In this document: positions 11,601 to 20,459 of the stretch, piece by piece
Position numbering within the stretch: position 1 is the stretch's first letter
Layout: each line of letters begins with the position of its first letter
Origin: Zygnema cylindricum
Taxonomy: Eukaryota > Streptophyta > Zygnematophyceae > Zygnematales > Zygnemataceae
NCBI GenBank assembly: GCA_037447655.1
Contig: JBBHKE010000100.1
Span: 12,501 to 76,500 of the forward strand
Length of the DNA: 64,000 nt
Direction: 5' to 3'
Notes under the pieces: generated by a model
What the model saw: only the letters and a program-made list of their open reading frames with translations
What the model was told of the DNA's origin: nothing
The model's database searches: none
Made by a program: the position numbers and the translations under genes

Positions 11601-13559
11601 TATGAGGAGAAGATATAAAATATTTGCAACATCCACTGACGTTTCAAAAAAGTTTGTTTTAAGAGTTTCTGATAAGGAACGATTTTTGGCAAAAATAACA
11701 AATGCCCACTGGTAAAGTGTAAAAATTTGCATAAACGAACAAAAAATGTGTAGGTTTTAGAGGATTCTTTTAGCTCGGAAGACTCACCGACAAGAATATT
11801 GTTCACTCCGACTTTAGTTAAATGCTCAACCCAGTTGGTCACAAATTCCATAAATGCAAAATTTGCAAATGTAACCGTAACTACGTTATCGACAGCTCGA
11901 AACTCCACCATTTCTCTTCTCAAAGCAAACTCTTCCCGAGAGGGCATAGGAGTACCAAGGGGAGGAGCATCCCAAATTTTCCGCTTCATATCTTCTAACA
12001 ATGGCCTTCCCTCGTGAATGATGGGTCGAACACCTTTTGCTAAACCTTCGATAACTTCTTTCCCTACTTCAGATTCTGGTTCACTAACAAGTGGGGCTGG
12101 AGCTTGACGCGGCACATCTACAACTTCTTCTGGGGGATTCTGGACAACTAAATCTACAGGTTTTTCCTCCTCTTTCTTAGGAGCATCCTCTTTTACTAAT
12201 TTCACCTTATCCAACTCCTCCAAACCTCCTTGCTGAGATACTTGCGCCTCTTCAAATGCCCTCAAAGCAGTAGTAACTATCGTTTTTAATGAGCTACTAT
12301 ATCCACCATCTACTCTCAATTGTTCCAATCGACGAAGAGCCATGAACGTAATGTCGTCTATTGCTAAGTTACTTTGGTCTAAAACTCCTTTAAGTTCCGG
12401 ATCAAGTACAACATGAGTTGATTCACTCCCATCAGTGGATTGTACAACTGCCAAAAGTGCATGATTAAAGATTAAACAACCGTGAACTTCACTCTGGTTC
12501 AGAATCGCTGACAGTAAAATCTACTGAAAGGGAGGCATGCAGAGGCAGAGGGAGAGGGAGAGGGAGAAGGAGAGCGACAGGAGGCGGAGGGAGAGGGAGA
12601 GGGAGAAGGCGAGGCGAGGATGAGGGAGAGGGATAAGCAGAGTGGGGAAGGGTAGGAAGAGGGAGAGGGAGGGGACTCTGTTGAGAACAACAGGAATTAG
12701 TTTGACTAAAACAGAGCTTAGAAATGTAAGGTCAAACTTACATGCTTGTTTTTCTGACAAAAAAAATCAAAAAAAATAACAAATCATCTGTGTAATAAAC
12801 ACTGCTTATGACCTTCATACGCACTTGAGATAGGATTTGAGGAAGACAAGCGAAAAAAAAGGAAAAAGGATTGAACTAAAAGAATGCATTACAGCCAATT
12901 AAAAGGAAATCCAGCTTCCAAAACCTAAGAAACAACCCTGCAATTCAAAACCATACAATCGATCTAAGACATTTCCAGCTCTCATCCAACACTACGCCAC
13001 ATTTTTCACATTAAAAATCTACATTGCAAAACTTTTCAAGAATTTGACGTGCGTTTTCCAGCTCCAAAATTACATATTCTCATCTCCCATTAAACAAACA
13101 AAAAACAAAACGGAAAGCTTTTGCAGTAATAAAAAAACCGCTTTCCATACATGCAGCGTAACAAATCAGTCAAAACTCATCAAGCCCATTAAAAGTGGCA
13201 ATAATCCGTCAAAAAATGTCTCTAATCCATCAAAAAATACCTTCAAAATATCCAAAAATGCCTAAAGAACAATCAAAAAGTGCCTCAAATCCGTCATAAA
13301 AGTCCTCAAATCCATCAAAAAATGCCATGAATCCATCAAAAATGCCTCAAACCCTTCACAAAATGCATCACATCTATCAACAAATGCCTCGATCCTTAAA
13401 AACCTATCTCGAACCTTTGATGGAGTCTTGCACATTCCGAATCCCCTTCGCTCCTCCTTCAAAAGCCCAGTATAAAGGGCGGCCGAGCCAGTATCCAATA
13501 TACACTACCAGACAAAGCAGTAATCCTCGAGCAAACGGAGTCAAACGGCGGCGAGCCAT
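4319..13559 (-). CDS. XEG113: XEG113-like Golgi arabinosyltransferase (GT77), ten exons found, C-terminus not found
   Basis: Ten exons join without a phase conflict: 13559-13415, 12447-11788, 10596-10391, 9827-9722, 9201-8945, 7724-7589, 7056-6962, 6277-6224, 5006-4893 and 4417-4319, giving 624 codons. The N-terminus is a short basic stretch and one membrane segment (GLLLCLVVYIGYWLG), a type II Golgi anchor. A less conserved, partly acidic stem follows. The catalytic domain has WGSPVFHKMGREKV, the metal-binding CDTDTVFL (DxD), NPLPYFARYP, IWDQNGFND, FCSGHTYFVQ, FAGTEGKRHR, HFNLVNYQ, MPPLWCRYDRVWF and INFREYSFLEN. This is the motif order of plant XEG113, which adds arabinose to hydroxyproline-linked arabinan on extensins. 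The rest of the family C-terminus (roughly 130 residues) was not found. Without splicing, exon 10 would stop at 4274. It could be a full gene with an unrecognised last exon or a 3'-damaged copy. Confidence 0.85.
4460..4608. repeat. CCCTC/CTCC-rich low-complexity tract
   Basis: C/T-only stretches on the plus strand in the intron between XEG113-like exons 9 and 10. Confidence 0.85.
4617..4705 (-). pseudogene. Decayed duplicate of the 3' edge of XEG113-like exon 9
   Basis: The block around 4651-4700 repeats 4891-4940 with scattered substitutions, including the donor-side AGTACCTC and GGTATCGGTTCCTTC of the plus strand. The match extends into the flanking intron (ATTCAAAT, CCACAAAA, GCCAAA). Too short and damaged to be a working exon. 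Confidence 0.75.
4705..4846. repeat. CT-rich low-complexity tract
   Basis: CTCTCCCTCT and CACTCCCCCTCCCT units directly next to exon 9 and its decayed duplicate. Confidence 0.85.
4893..5006 (-). CDS. XEG113: XEG113-like exon 9
   Basis: Acceptor TTTTTCAG|GTT and donor TTCGAG|GTACTG, phase 0, 38 codons: VMPPLWCRYDRVWFQHPGIL, then PFLCPMDHIFE. A decayed copy of its 3' edge lies 240 bp downstream. Confidence 0.9.
5096..5292. repeat. GGAAA/GGAGAAA purine tract
   Basis: Strand-pure purine repeat, AAGGAGAAAAGGAA-like, about 200 bp, in the intron between XEG113-like exons 8 and 9. Confidence 0.9.
5564..5644. repeat. (GA)n microsatellite
   Basis: About 36 uninterrupted GA dinucleotides in the same intron. 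Confidence 0.95.
5860..5935. repeat. TA/TATACA microsatellite
   Basis: Alternating TATACATATA units grading into GTGTGTGTGCATATG. Confidence 0.85.
6000..6120. repeat. GA/G-rich tract
   Basis: GGGGGAGAGAGAG-type purine sequence, broken by CTTTCTCGCGAC, between exon 8 and the CT/GA tracts. Confidence 0.85.
6184..6209 (+). repeat. 26-base homopolymer G run
   Basis: Twenty-six consecutive G, 15 bp from the exon 8 donor of the XEG113-like gene. On the gene's strand it is poly-C. Confidence 0.95.
6224..6277 (-). CDS. XEG113: XEG113-like exon 8 (54-nt micro-exon)
   Basis: Acceptor AATTTGCAG|TTA and donor ACACTC|GTGAG, phase 0 at both ends, 18 codons: LKLIRQALAIATILDRTL. The donor is followed within 15 bases by the 26-base C run of the coding strand (G run on plus). 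Confidence 0.87.
6962..7056 (-). CDS. XEG113: XEG113-like exon 7
   Basis: Acceptor CATTCTAG|GT and donor TATCAG|GTCGG. Encodes GGLLSFSPNIPHDLLHGGKH and HFNLVNYQ, matching the family segment that follows the DPPxYY motif. Confidence 0.87.
7434..7571. repeat. AAT/ACT trinucleotide-type microsatellite
   Basis: Imperfect AATAAT, ACTAAT, AACAAC and AATACC units over about 138 bp, abutting the donor side of exon 6. Confidence 0.85.
7589..7724 (-). CDS. XEG113: XEG113-like exon 6
   Basis: Acceptor TTTCTCCAG|AGA and donor AAGG|GTGAG. Encodes LPVYAVHATFQFAGTEGKRH and LFVDPPAYYAPK. The six-frame reading here is masked by a longer open frame in another phase. Confidence 0.87.
7745..8660. repeat. Quasi-tandem AATTAGACA repeat, split by a MITE
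   Basis: A degenerate unit of about 9-12 bp (ATTAGACAATT and variants such as TTTAGACAC) recurs for about 900 bp in the intron between exons 5 and 6. The block at 8022-8257 is a different sequence with terminal inverted repeats and interrupts it. Confidence 0.75.
8022..8257. mobile_element. MITE-like element (GTGTATCGTTATTAT family), copy 1
   Basis: Left end GTGTATCGTTATTATC, right end AACGATTAACAGTGTA, imperfect inverted repeats. It shares long stretches with copy 2 at 10663-10883, including CCTCGAACCTAAAATAGTA and CACTAAT motifs. No coding capacity. Confidence 0.6.
8945..9201 (-). CDS. XEG113: XEG113-like exon 5
   Basis: Acceptor GAGAGGGTAG|CC and donor GTTCAG|GTCAG. Encodes WGALNIGILHFRPT, DDSIWDQNGFNDIMR, VYAFERKLRLGILP and FCSGHTYFVQ, all strongly conserved in the XEG113 branch of GT77. 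Confidence 0.9.
9316..9406. repeat. TTTATGG heptamer repeats (telomere-like variant)
   Basis: About nine GGTTTAT/GGTTTGT heptamers, then broken copies. It differs from the plant telomere unit TTTAGGG at one position. Intronic between exons 4 and 5. Confidence 0.8.
9722..9827 (-). CDS. XEG113: XEG113-like exon 4
   Basis: Acceptor TTGTAG|AAT and donor CGAG|GTGAGG. Encodes NPLPYFARYPTVDVFTSSDE and a short Gly/Glu-rich tail, continuing straight on from the DxD exon. Confidence 0.88.
10391..10596 (-). CDS. XEG113: XEG113-like exon 3: DxD metal-binding motif
   Basis: Acceptor GGATAAAG|GT and donor TTAAAT|GTGAGG. Encodes AMDSAIMEGLFRAGIPVFD, GWGSPVFHKMGREKV and FEIFICDTDTVFLN. The DTD triplet is the expected divalent-metal/UDP-sugar motif. 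Confidence 0.9.
10663..10883. mobile_element. MITE-like element (GTGTATCGTTATTAT family), copy 2
   Basis: Left end CGTGTATCGTTATTATCG, right end CAATTTGCGGTGTG. Related in sequence to 8022-8257. Lies just upstream of exon 3 in the intron. Confidence 0.6.
11788..12447 (-). CDS. XEG113: XEG113-like exon 2: stem region and start of the catalytic domain
   Basis: Acceptor TTTTGGCAG|TT and donor GTCG|GTGAGT. Encodes 219 whole codons: a Lys/Glu/Pro-rich stem (KKEEEKPVDL, PRQAPAPL), then RPLLEDMKRKIWDAPPLGTPMP and, at the end, VTFANFAFMEFVTNWVEHL and VGVNNILVG, the entry of the GT77 nucleotide-sugar fold. Confidence 0.85.
12530..12680. repeat. GGGAGA/GGCGAGG purine-rich tract
   Basis: Purine-rich imperfect hexamer repeat in the first intron of the XEG113-like gene. 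Confidence 0.85.
13170..13400. repeat. Degenerate ~20-bp tandem repeat (CCATCAAAAAATGCCTCAAAT)
   Basis: About ten units with 60-85% mutual similarity end just inside intron 1 of the XEG113-like gene, next to exon 1. Confidence 0.7.
13415..13559 (-). CDS. XEG113: XEG113-like exon 1: cytosolic tail and Golgi signal anchor
   Basis: Begins MARRRLTPFARG, then a hydrophobic anchor with VVYIGYWLG, then RPLYWAFEGGAKG. Ends ATCAAAG|GTTCG in phase 1, matching the two-nucleotide start of exon 2. Basic residues before the membrane span predict a type II topology. Assigned by context, phase and topology, since this part of the family is poorly conserved. Confidence 0.7.
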
Positions 13560-13619
13560 CCTTGAAGGACGTATCTCCGACTTTTCTAACTGGAGAAACT
13601 AAATTAGGGTTTGAATTAA

Positions 13620-13882
13620 AATTAAGTTACTTTCCATGGAGCAAAACCTAAAATAGTATGGTATTGCCACTGTAGTGCCTCTCGAGGCTTCAAGCTTTCG
13701 AAGTCTTATTGATTTAATTCCATCACAAATAATAGATAAAGATCAAAAAAACTTTCATTGGAGCAAAAGAGTCAGCAGGTGCAAAGGTAGGAGAGAAGAA
13801 ACGTCATGAGGAATAGGGCAAGTGTTGACCTAAGAACAAAAAGTGCGGAAATTTAGTGCAAACGTGCGCAGGAGGTGTTCAG
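13620..13882. other. 5' flank of the XEG113-like gene
   Basis: AT-rich spacer with no repeat or ORF recognised. It should contain the promoter; no TATA box is convincing enough to call. Confidence 0.4.
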
Positions 13883-14118
13883 TACAGTACACCGTATATC
13901 TATTAGGGTTTATAATTTGTTCGCTACTTAAAACATCTTTTCTCCGTACACACTTGTCCGATTTTCAATTTGAGACCGCCAATTGGTAGCTGAGGATCTT
14001 AAATTTCAATCGTAACCGTCAGATTTACGATCTGACATGTGTGTACGGAGAACAAATGTTTGAACTTTGAAGAGGCGAAAAAAACATTAAGACTAATAGC
14101 GATTCACGGTGTACTGTA
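13883..14118. mobile_element. Foldback MITE with long terminal inverted repeats
   Basis: Left TACAGTACACCGTATATC and right GCGATTCACGGTGTACTGTA. The arms (CTTAAAACATCTTTTCTCCG against CGGAGAACAAATGTTTGAA) pair for roughly 100 bp, so most of the 236-bp element is one hairpin. It shares its arm with the outer element at 17821-18480. Confidence 0.75.
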
Positions 14119-16037
14119 CATGTACAGTACTGTAGTTATTTAGTGCCGTCATTCGTGCGAAGTATGAAACATCTCCGCACGATACATAAATTTACCTTGA
14201 AGTCTGATTTCTCTTACGCTTTCTCTTAGGGCTCGGCGTCCATCCGGCACAAAAGTGTGTCATACCAAGCTCGTTTTCGATGATTCGACAGTTTAGGGCC
14301 GTACGATTTTATCTGGACGGTCATGTATTTCTCGACGAATGAAATGGCCACTTTTAGGCCCTGATGGGACCCTAAATGGTTGTTGACTCCGGCGGTAGGC
14401 TATGGACTTAAATTAACGGAATGGATAATGTCGTGCGCCACATTGACGGACGAAATCAGGCGACCTTATTTAATGCATACGATGTACCGTACTGAAACCT
14501 GTCTGATTTTTCGTACATTTTCAAAGATTTAACGCGATTCGGCCAGAAGCTGACGGGCGTTCGATGCGATCCCCGTCAATGAAGACAAAAAACAGTAAAT
14601 TCGCTGTCATATCCAAACGGGAGCTGGAAATTTGGAATCATATCATCGAAATTAATATTCAACAACATCTCCTGTGGCCACCACGTCATATGAAGTACGG
14701 ATTTTACACGCCACAGTGGATTTCTATTTGTTAACGTATAACAGCGTGTCTACGGGATCTGCATTTGATTGGTAGATTACAATGGGACGAAAAAATAATG
14801 TCCTGTAATGCTACGTAAAAAGGACGAGGATAAATATTGGCGAAAAATTGAGAAGTCAATCAACGCTTTCCAGCTGCTAAAAAAGATTGTACCACGTGCA
14901 CTGCGGTCACGTGTTCAAGTTCGCACGAGTAGAGATAAATCTTTTCCCGAACGTGTGAAACCGCCCGACGGTACGTGTACTTTAATTCTGGATGTTTTGT
15001 CATTTACAGTGATGATTTACTGCTATTCCGGCAGAATCTTTTGCTAAATCTTTCTTGTCTCTTGTAGAATTTTTAAGTGTTTTTCCAGTTTTACCCCTTT
15101 TGTACACAGATGGTTTTACCATCGTAGCTTTTGCAATAAAGCATAGTTCAAAAGTAGGCGTTTTTATGGTAGGCCTTTGGTCAACGCCTTTATCGTAAGT
15201 TGTGTTATGGGGCTTTTCATGTGATCTTCTTAAGTCGCTACTTTGATCAGCGACTGTCCGATCGTCCGAATCTGACGGTGGAAATAAAAAAATATAGTCC
15301 GATTGTTTTAATTGGGCCAAATTTTGGTCCGAATGCTTTAATTGGTCCGAATAGGTCTGAATACAATATGGGACTTAAGGTCATATTGTATGTTTTGCGT
15401 ACAATAGGCATATTGTATGGGCCTACTTTCACCTACTTTTGAACTAACCAATAAAGTCTTCCTCCGAACAATGACTGAAGTGTACAAAACCCACTCATGT
15501 GGCCGACCATCTACGCACGCGTGAACATAGAAGCCGACTTCCCCCCCCCCCACCGTGTATAGTTTAAACGCCTCACACCAACACTTTAAACGAATATAGG
15601 TCGTTTAAACGTTTCAACAACCAATTTTGCTGTCTTAACCTAGTTTTTTCTGCTTTTTTTTCAATCAATAACTATTTTTACCTCACTTTTTTTATTTTAT
15701 TTTTACATATAAATCCTTACGCTTACTAGTACTTCATTTTTGTTTTAGACAATTCTTTCGGATATAAAAAAAATAAAGCTAACAAATAGGAAATTGTTAC
15801 AACATTTTTACACATCTATTCCACATTTCGACACCACACTCTTTTAAATGCCAAAGCACAACACTACACGCACCACAATGACACTCACCTACTTGCCCCA
15901 AAATAGGATTAATATCCGACCCACCCCCCTCCGAAGGCATCCACACGCCGCCACTTTCCACCCCCAACCCATTCACGAGCAATTTCCCTCCTCACCTTGC
16001 GCGTGAACATGAGTCTTATCTGTTGTTTTTTAAAAGT
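14119..16037. other. No gene recognised
   Basis: Short open frames only. At 15290-15430 there is a locally repetitive stretch (TTTAATTGGGCC, TTTAATTGGTCC; GGTCCGAAT recurring; CATATTGTATG and ACAATAGGCATATTGTATG). GTAC is common. Probably old transposon debris. Confidence 0.5.
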
Positions 16038-16225
16038 TAGTTTTGTGCGTACGCGCTATTTCGTGCGTACAAAATGTTTTCATGAGTACAGTACGTGATT
16101 TTAATGCGTATGCTATTTGGATTTACTGTGGAGGTTCGAATGGATTTGCGGATTGGGGGGGTAATGTTACTAATTGTTTTGGGACGTACAGAACTATTTG
16201 AGTGGCGCGAACAAACATATGAAAA
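16038..16225 (-). repeat. LTR fragment related to RE7
   Basis: The reverse complement shares CGCCACTCAA, CCCCCCAATCCGCAA and CCATTCG with 51450-51540 in the same order and spacing, so this is a diverged antisense piece of the RE7 LTR. Confidence 0.55.
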
Positions 16226-16737
16226 GGTAAAAAATGTGTAAGTCAAATGTACGCGATCCGCTTTGGAATGTTTTGAGAAGGTGGGCCGCAGGTACGAATC
16301 ATAATGATGACGAACGGATTTCTAATTGGAAGTGGCGTGAGCGGCATTTATGGAAAAAGGACGTCGCCGGAACGGATTAATTTGGATGAGGTGACGTCAT
16401 TTCGTCAAGTGGATTTTTCGTGACCACGCGACATGACATCAAGGATGCCGAAAAAGAGCTACGGACGGCGGAGCCGTCAGTTTGGTCTTTTTGGTGAAGG
16501 ACGCGAAATCGCGTCTATCACATGATATTTATTTTGGACGGCCCAAATTCGTTTGACTAAATTTGTAAGGTTTGTAAATATTTACAACAATGTTTTGTCC
16601 TATGTGTATTAGGTATAAGTGTACATCTATTCATTCTGACATATCACGAAGTATTCAGATTAAGTACACCTAGTATGCCTCCGTACATTCAATACATTGT
16701 GAATCATTATAAGACTATAAAAATTATTAGATTTAAA

Positions 16738-16895
16738 AAAAAATTAGCGTCATTAATTCTAATTTAGTGCTAGGAGACATGGCAGATTATGGTCCACGTC
16801 CTTAAATAGCGTAATTTATTCCATTTAAGGTATTAATGTCAAAATTTTGGGGTGCCAATTTAGAGTACATAAGGCTTTTAACGATTCACGGTGTA
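16738..16895. mobile_element. MITE fragment, inverted relative to 3735-3875
   Basis: Carries GCAGATTATGGTCCACGTCC and CTTAAATAGCGTAATTTATT, the reverse complement of the copy between the genes. Ends AACGATTCACGGTGTA. Confidence 0.6.
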
Positions 16896-16899
16896 GTGA

Positions 16900-17371
16900 G
16901 CTCGTGTATATTTGTAGGACTTAGTCACTTTGGACTTAGGAACTTTTTGGACCAAAACTGTTTTTGCTGCTTTTTGGTAATTTTCATATAAGGATTGCTC
17001 TCAGATCTATTCGCAGAATTATCTGAAATTTTGCATGTGTTCCTCTTTGTATTGGAAATATTGTGGCAAATTTTCAGACCAATTGTGTGTCTGGTTTGCT
17101 TGGGGCTTCATTTTGAAGTTGGTTAGATTTATCAAAGTTATGGCGGATTGTTTTTCTGCAACTTTGACTGAGTGATGTGATAATTATGTTTTGTACTTTT
17201 ATATTAAAATTTGTGGGAATACTAAGTGGCCTAGAAAATATTTGTTCTTGTAGTTTTAGCGTGTTTTGTTAATTCTGTAGAATTCTGACAGGACTCAAAG
17301 TAAGCTGTTTTTGGGGTAGTTTGTGGTGCTTCCGAGGGTAAATCCATGGCTGAAAATGGCTATTGACAACA
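16900..17371 (+). repeat. Solo or truncated LTR of the RE8 family
   Basis: Shares TTGTAGGACTTAG, CAACTTTGAC, TAGAAAATATTTGT and the 3' end AATCCATGGCTGAAAATGGC...GACAACA with the LTR in front of the RE8 gag. No PBS follows, so it is a solo LTR or fragment. The left boundary is approximate. Confidence 0.65.
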
Positions 17372-17439
17372 CCTTTCCCCAGAGAGCATCTTTTTTATTG
17401 GCCTATGATTTAGTAGTAGGCGTTTTTTATTAGGCATAC

Positions 17440-17694
17440 GATGACTCTGGAAAATTTAGACGCCTCTCTCTTAGAGAGAATCTATATAAAGAGGTTGACT
17501 TTGAACGACCATAACTTACGGAGAAAATTCAGTGATTCTGTTTGTGTTATGCTTAGGGGTGAGGGTGGTCAATGTATTTATGTGCCTAGATGGCACTTAT
17601 TCAGTGGGAAAGTGAAAGGGGCAAATATTATCCAAGTGGCTTTACATAGGTTCCATAGTGTGTGGGTCATTGGAGGCCACGTAGTTTCATACTT
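17440..17694 (+). repeat. 3' part of a main-family copia LTR
   Basis: Aligns in order with 33275-33528: CCTCTCTCTTAGAGAG, AAGAGGTTGACTTTGA, TCAGTGATTCT, GTGCCTAGATGGCACTTATT, GGAGGCCAC. Degenerate, no PBS. Confidence 0.65.
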
Positions 17695-17820
17695 GTTCAA
17701 TTTGCATATAACGCACGCATCGAACGCATGAATACCGTGTATGTAGCTATTCACAGTGTACATATCACTTCCAATAATAGTTGTTCACTTCGTATATTAC
17801 GCACGCATCGATCGCACGAA

Positions 17821-18480
17821 TACTACACCATGTATCGCCATTAGCGTTAATGTTTTTTTAGCCACTTAAAACATCTTTTCTCCGTACATGCTGGTCCGTC
17901 AAGATTCTCACCTTCCGATTGCCAGTCTCCATCTGAAAATAATAGTGTTGTGTATCGGCAAGGTTTTTCCGATAATCGCTATGTACCTTTTTTTGGCTTG
18001 CCGATAATCGATATATTGGCACAATATATCAAAACTAGTGTTATTGCCGATATATTTGTTTTTTATTGCAATAACACCGGTACCGATAACCATTGGCGAT
18101 AATTATACGGTTCTTACGTTCTAATTGTTTCGTTTATTCCGTCGTTCTAAACCGTCGTTATTCCGTTACACATAGTACGGAATAGATTAGTACACGTGGC
18201 ATGCCACGCTATTTACGGGTTATAATACAATATAGTATACTATAAAGTCCAATTATATAGCGTACTATATTTTTTCTACTTATCGTCAATATAAATTTGT
18301 TGATCTCGAAGCGAAATATCAAGATCCTTGACCTTTTTTTAAACAATAACTATTGTTATCAGAGTTATTGAGATAATTTTTTGCCGATACACAACACTAG
18401 AAAATAGGACAAGAGTGTACAAAGAAAAGATCTTTTATGTGGCGAAAAAATACACTAAAAGCGATGCACGGTACATTGTA
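17821..18480. mobile_element. Foldback element interrupted by a nested hAT-like element
   Basis: Arms TGTATCGCCATTAGCG...ACTTAAAACATCTTTTCTCC (left) and GATCTTTTATGTGGCG...AAAAGCGATGCACGGTA (right) are inverted repeats of about 70 bp and related to 13883-14118. The centre is occupied by 17943-18399. Confidence 0.65.
17943..18399. mobile_element. hAT-like non-autonomous element
   Basis: Perfect terminal inverted repeats TAGTGTTGTGTATCGGCAA and TTGCCGATACACAACACTA, flanked by 8-bp duplications GAAAATAA and GAAAATAG (7 of 8). TAG-initial ends plus an 8-bp duplication fit hAT. No transposase, and internally AT-rich with CGATAA repeats. Confidence 0.8.
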
Positions 18481-18499
18481 CGTACAATGCGCATTGAAA

Positions 18500-18687
18500 A
18501 CTTATGAAGTGCTGGTAAAATGAGTACCTGACTTTATAACCGTACATTTTTCGTAGATTTAAGGCGTACAATGTCCGTATACATTCGTACTTTCTAGGGT
18601 CATTGAAGGGGGTATTTTAGGGTTGTTAAGGTACATTTCTATACAATTTTCTATATTTCAGTTTAAGTGCCTTTCATTTTTGTACAT
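18500..18687. repeat. GTACATTTT-rich dispersed repeat, left part
   Basis: Continues at 24459 after RE1, showing that RE1 inserted into it. A related copy lies at 36345-36640. Units such as TTAGGGTTATTTAAGGGG and CGTACATTTT recur. Confidence 0.65.
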
Positions 18688-18996
18688 TGAAACTCTGAGA
18701 CCTCCATAAGTCCTCAGAGTGGACAGCTTCCAAGAAGCCTCTAGGATAATCCTGACCCCTTTGAGTTTCAGCAAAAATAACTGCAACCCTGGCAGACAAA
18801 AACTCTGACCACTTGCACCCCTGTGAAGGCAAGACTCCCGTGAGTCGATAGCAAAAAGAATCTCTGAATTTGCTCCCCTGAGCAGTAAGTTATGGAGGGT
18901 CAAAGTTGACCTTTTGTAGAGAAGCTCTCTGGGAGAGAGGGTCCTATCTTCTAATTTTTCTAAGTCCTATCTCTCTCACAGACTCTATCTACTGAT

Positions 18997-19074
18997 GTAC
19001 GGAACCAATCAGAATACAGTTCCGTACGCAAAAGTACAGCTGCCGGTGTACTTAATGTACGAACACTGTACGAC
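18997..19074. promoter_or_regulatory. GTAC cluster in the RE1 LTR
   Basis: Six GTAC tetramers in about 80 bp, conserved at the same place in the other LTRs of this family. GTAC is the core of SBP/SPL and copper-response sites; binding here is inference. Confidence 0.45.
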
Positions 19075-19450
19075 ATGGCCTAAATGTCCACACGTTGTAT
19101 GTCCGGATTCGCTCCATTAATCCTCGGAGATGCCGCGCTCCAATGTAACATCGCCACATGTCATCCGATGTGGCGATGCCCACAAACCGCCGAATTCTTC
19201 TTCCACGATCTCGGCGCTAATTTCGGCCGTCCGATTAAACTCGCATTTGATAGTAGCCGTAATAAATACATGCACGGTATTTGTTTCGCTTACGAAATCA
19301 ATGCGCGGTATTGATTTCTTATCCGTACCGCAATTTGTACTTTTACATACCAAATCTATGTATCCCGTTAACAATTATAGTTAAATGATTTATCCTACGA
19401 ATTAATGTTTAATTAATTATCGTACTATATAATACATAAGACTACTTCTA

Positions 19451-19527
19451 GACTTAACGGCTAAGGCTACTGGCTATCTACTATCTGTCGACCGGCAGGT
19501 ACTAGGATCAAATCCTGTGGCCGGCAC
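19451..19527 (+). other. tRNA-like cassette antisense in the RE1 LTR
   Basis: CTTAACGGCTAAGGCTACTGG resembles the D-arm of a tRNA-Arg/Leu type, and 40 bp later AGGATCAAATCCT matches a T-arm/B box. No complete cloverleaf, so not called a tRNA gene. The second RE1 LTR carries it at 24171-24246. Confidence 0.5.
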
Positions 19528-19734
19528 ATACCTTTTAGTAAATAATCCCCTAACTAATATAAATTTCGCGTAAACCTCAGGATAGCCTAGGTAGCCATGG
19601 CTCTAGCTTCATCTCCAATTTCTCAGTGACTGCGACAAGTTTGAGAGTTGGAGAGAGAAGTTAGAGGTAGACTGCCTCGGCTTCTTTATTTCTATTCAGA
19701 CCTAGAAAATACTTTAAAACCATTAATTTCTACA

Positions 19735-19747
19735 CTCCCCTTATTTT
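19735..19747 (-). other. RE1 polypurine tract
   Basis: AAAATAAGGGGAG on the element strand, directly before the 3' LTR: the plus-strand primer site. Confidence 0.8.
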
Positions 19748-20425
19748 CTAGTCAATCTTTAATTTCATACCACACTTCTCCCTGCAGAAAATTAGCTTAG
19801 GGGAAGGCACAGGTTTGGTCATCATATCGGCTACCATCTCACTATCTGGTCGGTACTCTAAACTGATTATTTTATTTTCTACTTTCTCTCTAACAAAGCT
19901 GAGTCTAATGTCCATATGTTTGGCTTTAAAATGATGTTTAGGATTGGCAGAAATAGCAATTGCTGCCTGATTATCACAAAAAAATTTCTGAACACCACTC
20001 TTAAGATGACCAAGCTCACCAAGCAAAGACTTGACCCACATCAATTCTTTTACAGCAAAGCAAGAGGCCATATACTCAGCCTCCATGGTGGACTGAGCAA
20101 TAACCTTTTGTTGTTTGCTACTCCAACAGCAAGCCCCATCACCCACATATAATACATATCCAGAAGTGCATCTCCTCATCGGAGCATCACCATTACTGGA
20201 ATCACTCCAAGTAGTGATGTCAGTATTCTCCCCACCCAAATGCAACCATAGATCCCTAGTTCCTATCAAGTATCTAAGGACTCTCTTAGTTGCCTCCCAA
20301 TCCCTCTTAGTGGGAGCATTAAGACTTTTACTCAGCACTCCTACAGCTGCAGCTAAATCCGACTGGGTACAATTCATAAAATAGATTAGACTTCCCACTA
20401 CTTGTCTGTAAGGAATAGTCTGCAT
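19748..20425 (-). pseudogene. RE1 RNase H domain and C-terminal end of RT
   Basis: 225 codons open to the normal end of the polyprotein. Shows VVGSLIYFMNCTQSDLA (end of RT), then TTWSDSSNGDAP, KVIAQSTMEAEYMA, FFCDNQAAIAIS and HHFKAKHMDIR, the copia RNase H acidic residues and context (D, E, D). The upstream frame is broken by the RT deletion, so it cannot be made as part of a full polyprotein. Confidence 0.88.
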
Positions 20426-20459
20426 GAACTTCTGTTCTTCAGGAGATAATTCCTCGTCT

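Larger units (their letters stand above)
18688..19734 (-). repeat. RE1 3' LTR
   Basis: In element orientation it starts TGTAGAAATTAA and ends TTTCA, the standard TG...CA form. Contains an antisense tRNA-like cassette (19451-19527), a GTAC cluster (about 18997-19074), and AACATCGCCACATGTCATCC / GATGTGGCG. Confidence 0.92.

Noticed and set aside
19084-19384. Open frames inside the RE1 LTR (and the matching ones at 23803-24103)
   Set aside because: Present in both LTRs, without family features, and not preserved as open frames in related LTRs.
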